From: Gemmatimonadales bacterium
Lineage (GTDB): Bacteria; Gemmatimonadota; Gemmatimonadetes; Gemmatimonadales; GWC2-71-9
DNA: 16,724 nt
NCBI GenBank assembly: GCA_013816685.1
Contig: JACDDX010000007.1
Location: forward strand, 1 to 16,724
Direction: 5' to 3'
Below are positions 13,193 to 16,724 of this stretch, one piece after another (position 1 is the stretch's first letter; each line of letters starts with the position of its first letter). Under the pieces are notes generated by a model. That model saw only the letters and a list, made by a program, of their open reading frames with translations. It was not told the DNA's origin and did no database searches. A program made the translations under genes and the position numbers.

Positions 13193-15013
13193 TCAGGACT
13201 GCTGAGCTGAAGCGGCCTGGGTCTGGAGCACCTTGGTCCGGTTGTCGAGCACCTTGGCCGCAGTGCGTAGGGAAGCCAGATAGGCGCGCACCCGCTCCTG
13301 CCGGGCAAGGTTGACCGCTCGCGCGCGGAACTGATCCAGCTCCTTCTGAAACGCGGCCGAGTCCGCCTTGGTGTGCTCCAGCACTTCGAGCACGTACAAC
13401 CCGTCTTTCGTGTCGAGGATGCCGCTCCGCTTGCCCTTCTCCAGCCCGAAGGCGGTCCCCACCACGACTGGATTGGTGAGCGGCGGGTTCACCCGGCTGA
13501 ACTGTCCGAATTCCTTGTGCGCGAGTTTCAACGCGGCCGAGGCCTGCACCATCGTGCTGCCCTCGTCCAGCCGCTTGACGAAGTCTTTCGCGATCCGGCG
13601 TGCGGCATTCCACTTGTTGTCTTCCCGTGCGGCGAACTCGACCGACGGCCGGATCGACGCGAGCGGCGGTACGCCCTCGGGCTGGAGGCTGTCGAGGCGG
13701 AAGACATAGTAAGCGCCCAGCGTCTCAACGACCGGGCTGGTGCTGCCGGGTTTGGCGCCGAACGCCCAGGTCGCAGCGTCCGGAACGGTGAGGTTCCCGA
13801 CGAGCACCTGGGTCTGTTCCTGGACCGGGCGGGTGCGCGAAATCGGAAGCTTCAACGCACGCGCCACGGTATCGAGGGCGGCGGGATCGCTGTGATCGGC
13901 GCCCAGACGCTCCAGGGTGTCGGCCTGGGCATCGAGGCGGTCGCGATGGGCGCCGGCGACTTCGATCGGCAGGAGAATATGCCGGCCGGTCACCTTGTTG
14001 CCCTTGCGCGAGGTGATTTCGACCAGGTGATACCCGAATTGGCTGAGGACCGGCTGGGACACGGTGTGCAGCGGGAGCGCGAAGGCCGCCGAGTCGAACG
14101 CCGGATCCATGGCGCCTCGGGTCCACTCGCCGAGACTGCCGCCCTTCTGCGCCGACGCTGTATCCGCCGACTCGCGCCGGGCCACGTCGGCGAACGGCGC
14201 GCCGCCCGCGATTTCGGCACGGGCGGAATCGGCGCGGGCGCGGGCTAGCGCCGTGTCAGAGGCGGTCGTCGCGCGTGGGAGCGCGACGTAGCTCAGAAAG
14301 CCCGTGCGAGGCCGCTTGAAGTCGTCCCGGTGGCTGGCGTAGTAGCGCTCGGTCTGCTGGGCCGTCACCTTCACCGCCGAGTCCGGGACGACGTTGCGCG
14401 GAATGATCGCCGTGAGTCCGATCTTGACCATCTCGTGCTGATCGCGATACTGCTCCCACAGCGCCGGGTCGGAGAGGTAGACGTCCGCCGTCACCAGACG
14501 CAGCAGCTTGGTGCGCTGGATCTCCTCTCGGTATTGCGCCTCGAGCGCGGGGAGGTACTGCTGGGCGACACTCGACGTCAGCCAGCGGCGGTACTTGCCC
14601 ATATCGAACTGGCTGTCGCTCTGAAACTCGGGGACGTTCTGAAATTCAGGCGGAGGCGAATTGCGGAGCGCGTCTACGATCTCGTCTTCGCTGACCGAAA
14701 TGCCACGCCGCTTGTACTCCGCGCTGAGCACGGTGTTCTGGATGAACTGCTCCCAGACCTGGTTGCGCACCTGGGCCTGGTCGTCGAGTCCGAGCGGGCT
14801 GGCCGCTTCCTGCTGTTTGGCATCGATCGAGCGCTGGACGGCGGTCTGGTACACCCGCGCGTCGATCGCCTGGCCGTTCACTTTGCCCACCGACGTCTGG
14901 GTGAGCAGTCCAGTGCCCCCGGTGATGCCGCTCAGGTCGAGCACCAGCCAGGCGAAGAAGGTGATCGCCACGAGAACCATGAGCGGTTTGGCGGCGCTGC
15001 GAAAGGCTTGCAT
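13193..15013 (-). CDS. PpiD/SurA-like membrane-anchored peptidyl-prolyl isomerase (parvulin)
   Basis: This encodes 606 residues, close to PpiD (about 620). A short cytoplasmic tail is followed by a membrane anchor at residues 10-30 (PLMVLVAITFFAWLVLDLSG). There is no cleavage site, so the rest faces the periplasm. A SurA_N/PpiD-type chaperone region covers about 41-235 (VGKVNGQAIDARVYQTAV; DEIVDALRNSPPPEFQN). A parvulin domain follows at 236-336 with GGSLGEW and FGYHLVEI. A second, more diverged parvulin-like segment begins at VTGRHILLPI (about 342-450), then a helical tail. PpiD acts at the Sec exit as a chaperone for newly exported proteins, including outer-membrane proteins. It has its own gene unit, convergent to tatA, with a candidate promoter at 15071-15099. 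No strong Shine-Dalgarno is visible. SurA itself is less likely because of the retained anchor. Confidence 0.88.
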   Translation of the reverse strand: MQAFRSAAKPLMVLVAITFFAWLVLDLSGITGGTGLLTQTSVGKVNGQAIDARVYQTAVQRSIDAKQQEAASPLGLDDQAQVRNQVWEQFIQNTVLSAEYKRRGISVSEDEIVDALRNSPPPEFQNVPEFQSDSQFDMGKYRRWLTSSVAQQYLPALEAQYREEIQRTKLLRLVTADVYLSDPALWEQYRDQHEMVKIGLTAIIPRNVVPDSAVKVTAQQTERYYASHRDDFKRPRTGFLSYVALPRATTASDTALARARADSARAEIAGGAPFADVARRESADTASAQKGGSLGEWTRGAMDPAFDSAAFALPLHTVSQPVLSQFGYHLVEITSRKGNKVTGRHILLPIEVAGAHRDRLDAQADTLERLGADHSDPAALDTVARALKLPISRTRPVQEQTQVLVGNLTVPDAATWAFGAKPGSTSPVVETLGAYYVFRLDSLQPEGVPPLASIRPSVEFAAREDNKWNAARRIAKDFVKRLDEGSTMVQASAALKLAHKEFGQFSRVNPPLTNPVVVGTAFGLEKGKRSGILDTKDGLYVLEVLEHTKADSAAFQKELDQFRARAVNLARQERVRAYLASLRTAAKVLDNRTKVLQTQAASAQQS

Positions 15014-15070
15014 CAGAAGGCCTGCGTCATAGGAAATGCGACTCCGGCGCGGTAGTGTCGGGAAGGGCGA

Positions 15071-15099
15071 AGTCTAAGCACGGAACGACTGAACCTCAA
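15071..15099 (-). promoter_or_regulatory. Candidate sigma70-type promoter for the ppiD-like gene
   Basis: Read on the minus strand, TTGAGG (15099-15094) and TAGACT (15076-15071) are separated by exactly 17 bp. They match the -35 box in 4 of 6 and the -10 box in 4 of 6 positions. The predicted start near 15064 gives a leader of about 50 nt before the ATG at 15013. The position and spacing are persuasive for a GC-rich gap; the activity is inferred. Confidence 0.55.
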
Positions 15100-15119
15100 G
15101 GCGCTGCTCCGCTTAGCAG

Positions 15120-15148
15120 TTGACACGCCGTGGAGCGCTCGCTACTCT
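15120..15148 (+). promoter_or_regulatory. Candidate sigma70-type promoter for the second TPR gene
   Basis: A perfect TTGACA at 15120-15125 is followed 17 bp later by TACTCT at 15143-15148, which keeps the most conserved -10 bases (first, second and last). The predicted start near 15155 leaves a leader of about 60 nt to the ATG at 15216. It lies back to back with the leftward candidate, with 20 bp between the two -35 boxes. Nothing else was recognised in the rest of the 202-bp gap 15014-15215. Confidence 0.6.
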
Positions 15149-15215
15149 CCGCACTCCCCGTGAACACATCCGCCGGCTGCCCGCGGCGCTTGCCAACCCG
15201 ACGATCGGAACCCGG

Positions 15216-16724
15216 ATGGCCATCAGCGAAATCGAGAAGCTCGAGCGCCGGTTCGCCGACCACCCGCAAGGCCTCACCTTCGCGCCGCTGGCCGAAGCGA
15301 TGCGGAAGCAGGGTGACGTCCTGCGGGCGCTGGAGATCCTCAAGCCGGGACTGGAACTTCATCCCGACTACATCCCCGCCAGCATCGTGCTCGGCCGCTG
15401 TCATCTCGACCAGGGCGAGCTGGGCAGCGCTGAGGCAGCGTTCGTGCGCGTCCTCGCGCTTGACGGCGAAAATGTGATCGCCCTCAAGGCGCTGGCCGAC
15501 ATCACGGAGCGGCAAGGACGCCACGAGGACGCCGAGCGGTGGCTGCGCACGCTGCTTTCCGTGGACCACAACAACGATCAGGCGCGACAGAGTCTCACGC
15601 GCCTCGAAGCCGCCCTACGCGACACGCCCGCGCTCGAATCACCGGCCGCCCCCGACGAAGTGCCCGCGCTCCTGCCGGCCGACGCCGGTGCGCCCATGGG
15701 TTCCGCGATTGCGGACGCTCCCGCAGACACGCTCGCCGACTCGGCTGAGGGACACACGGCTGAGGGAGAAACGGCGGTCGAAAGGGAACACCCCGAGCCG
15801 ATCGAGCTCGAGCCTGCCGAAGATTCGGACCGGGGGATCGCGTGGGTGTCCGACGGCTCCGAGGCCAGCGAGGTCGAGCCCTTGGTACTGGAAGACTCGA
15901 CGGTCGGGTTTGCCGCGCTGACCGAACCGGTATCGGGGCTGATGAGCACGACCCTGCCGGATCGATCCGCATCGGACGGCACCGAGGCGGGCCTTGCCGA
16001 AGTGGACCTTACCGAAGTGGACCTTCCCGAGGACCAGCCTGACCCGGTCCACATTGCCAACGGGGACCTTTTGGACCCCGACCCTTGGCAGAGGGACGCC
16101 CCCGGTCCGGACATTCAGGTGGAGAAGTCCGAGGACCTGGTTCTGGAGGGCAACGCGACGAGCGAGTTCCAGGTCCCGGACGCGTCGCTCGAGCTGTCCG
16201 GCAGCCAGGCCGTGCCCCAGGCCTCCGAGGTCGTTCGGGCCTCCTCGCGGCGCAGCGGGCCAGCGCCGGTCCTGGACACAGCCGCAGCCGGCGACGAGCT
16301 GGACGATGTGATGGACATCGAGCCCGAGCCGGTCATCGCCGAGAGCATGGTCACCGCGCCGATCATCACCGAGACGATGGCCGAGCTGCTGCTCGCCCAG
16401 GGTCACAAGGCGGAGGCGCGCGACATGTTCCGGGAGCTGGCTCGCCGCAGCGGGGGCGACGAGCGGATTCGGCAGAAGCTCGCGGCGCTCGAGGACGCGG
16501 CCCCGCCTCCGCCGGCCGGGCCGCTGCTGCGGGTGGCGTACGCGGCGCCGGAGACCGGGGGGCAGTCGGTGATGGAGTTCTTCGCCGGGATCCTCGCGGC
16601 ACGGCTGCCCTCCGTGGCGGCCTCGCCGCACGCGGACGCTGCAGGCGCCCATGCCGTCTCGGACGATGCGGCGGCACCCACGCGTCCCGCGCCCGATGCG
16701 CTGTCGCTGAGCGCGGTGTTCGGC
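15216..16724 (+). CDS. Acidic tetratricopeptide-repeat protein, 3' end outside window
   Basis: The frame is open from ATG 15216 to the window edge (503 codons, no stop), so the C-terminus is missing. Residues 1-130 are TPR-like: MAISEIEKLERRFADHP, FAPLAEAMRKQGDVLRALEI, ASIVLGRCHLDQGELGSAEA and LKALADITERQGRHEDAERW. A long acidic, Pro/Ala-rich low-complexity segment (about 140-375) contains two short 15-bp repeats. A final TPR lies at about 380-425 (ITETMAELLLAQGHKAEARD), followed by a stretch with MEFFAGILAARL and, at the edge, LSLSAVFG. No signal peptide is visible, so it is probably cytoplasmic. It has the same plan as the TPR protein at 9376, TPR ends joined by acidic linkers, but no evident sequence identity outside the repeats. 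Function is unknown. The start is chosen because no upstream in-frame start exists in the gap. The Shine-Dalgarno is weak (GGAA at 15207-15210). Confidence 0.85.
   Translation, partial: MAISEIEKLERRFADHPQGLTFAPLAEAMRKQGDVLRALEILKPGLELHPDYIPASIVLGRCHLDQGELGSAEAAFVRVLALDGENVIALKALADITERQGRHEDAERWLRTLLSVDHNNDQARQSLTRLEAALRDTPALESPAAPDEVPALLPADAGAPMGSAIADAPADTLADSAEGHTAEGETAVEREHPEPIELEPAEDSDRGIAWVSDGSEASEVEPLVLEDSTVGFAALTEPVSGLMSTTLPDRSASDGTEAGLAEVDLTEVDLPEDQPDPVHIANGDLLDPDPWQRDAPGPDIQVEKSEDLVLEGNATSEFQVPDASLELSGSQAVPQASEVVRASSRRSGPAPVLDTAAAGDELDDVMDIEPEPVIAESMVTAPIITETMAELLLAQGHKAEARDMFRELARRSGGDERIRQKLAALEDAAPPPPAGPLLRVAYAAPETGGQSVMEFFAGILAARLPSVAASPHADAAGAHAVSDDAAAPTRPAPDALSLSAVFG
15742..15771 (+). 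repeat. Two tandem 15-bp units in the acidic linker of the second TPR gene
   Basis: Units 15742-15756 and 15757-15771 share their first 11 bases and differ at three of the last four. They encode Ala-Glu-Gly-x-Thr twice. The copy is in frame and lies outside the TPRs. Confidence 0.7.
15993..16022 (+). repeat. Second pair of tandem 15-bp units in the same linker
   Basis: Units 15993-16007 and 16008-16022 differ by one base and a decayed third copy follows. They encode Leu-Ala/Thr-Glu-Val-Asp-type acidic pentapeptides. The period is again 15 bp, as in the repeats at 10315 and 15742. Confidence 0.75.

Noticed and set aside
15639..16652. Minus-strand open frame (337 codons) opposite the second TPR gene
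   Set aside because: Low-complexity Arg/Gly translation that mirrors the acidic linker; the TPR frame on the plus strand is open through the whole region.
1..16724. CRISPR array, insertion sequence, prophage, tRNA or rRNA
   Set aside because: No spaced direct repeats, transposase or integrase motifs, terminal inverted repeats, or RNA gene signatures were found on either strand.

Overview
The window is GC-rich and gene-dense. Gram-negative envelope genes dominate (Tol-Pal, LptD, PpiD, TatA/TatC), next to very acidic tetratricopeptide proteins and a FN3-type lipoprotein. The gene content and protein style (Ala/Pro/Arg-rich, AxA|Q signal cleavage sites, TonB-like TolA) resemble Gemmatimonadota. 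That placement is pattern recognition, not a search result, and no rRNA or tRNA gene is present to confirm it.

Layout. Positions 2-3237 hold the end of a Tol-Pal operon, read rightward: the C-terminus of a TolA/TonB-like transducer, then tolB, pal and cpoB, with stop/start overlaps or short gaps. A 12-bp hairpin with the cpoB stop codon as its loop separates this block from one very long frame at 3260-6787. That frame encodes a complete TatC followed, with no stop codon, by a complete LptD with its own internal signal peptide. Next come a lipoprotein with a FN3-like domain and an EF-hand-like loop (6884-7732) and an isolated histidine ammonia-lyase (about 7778-9334). Then follow a 740-residue TPR protein (9376-11598), a long-chain polyprenyl diphosphate synthase (11595-12584), a small DUF4321-type membrane protein (12584-12856) and tatA (12866-13117). 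These last genes overlap or nearly abut. A strong palindrome at 13143-13168 closes the rightward group against the leftward ppiD-like gene (13193-15013). The 202-bp divergent gap 15014-15215 carries one good sigma70-type promoter candidate on each strand. A second acidic TPR protein starts at 15216 and runs off the window.

How the genes fit together. Tol-Pal-CpoB maintains outer-membrane integrity during division. LptD places LPS in the outer membrane. The PpiD-like chaperone assists newly exported proteins at the inner membrane. TatA and TatC, coded about 9 kb apart, form the folded-protein exporter. The polyprenyl synthase probably makes a quinone side chain. Histidine ammonia-lyase is the metabolic outlier.

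The main surprise is the in-frame TatC-LptD polyprotein. TatC should end in the cytoplasm, and the fused part begins with a six-arginine signal peptide and an AEA|Q cleavage site. Signal peptidase could therefore release a normal TatC and a normal LptD. No gap between genes exceeds about 200 bases.
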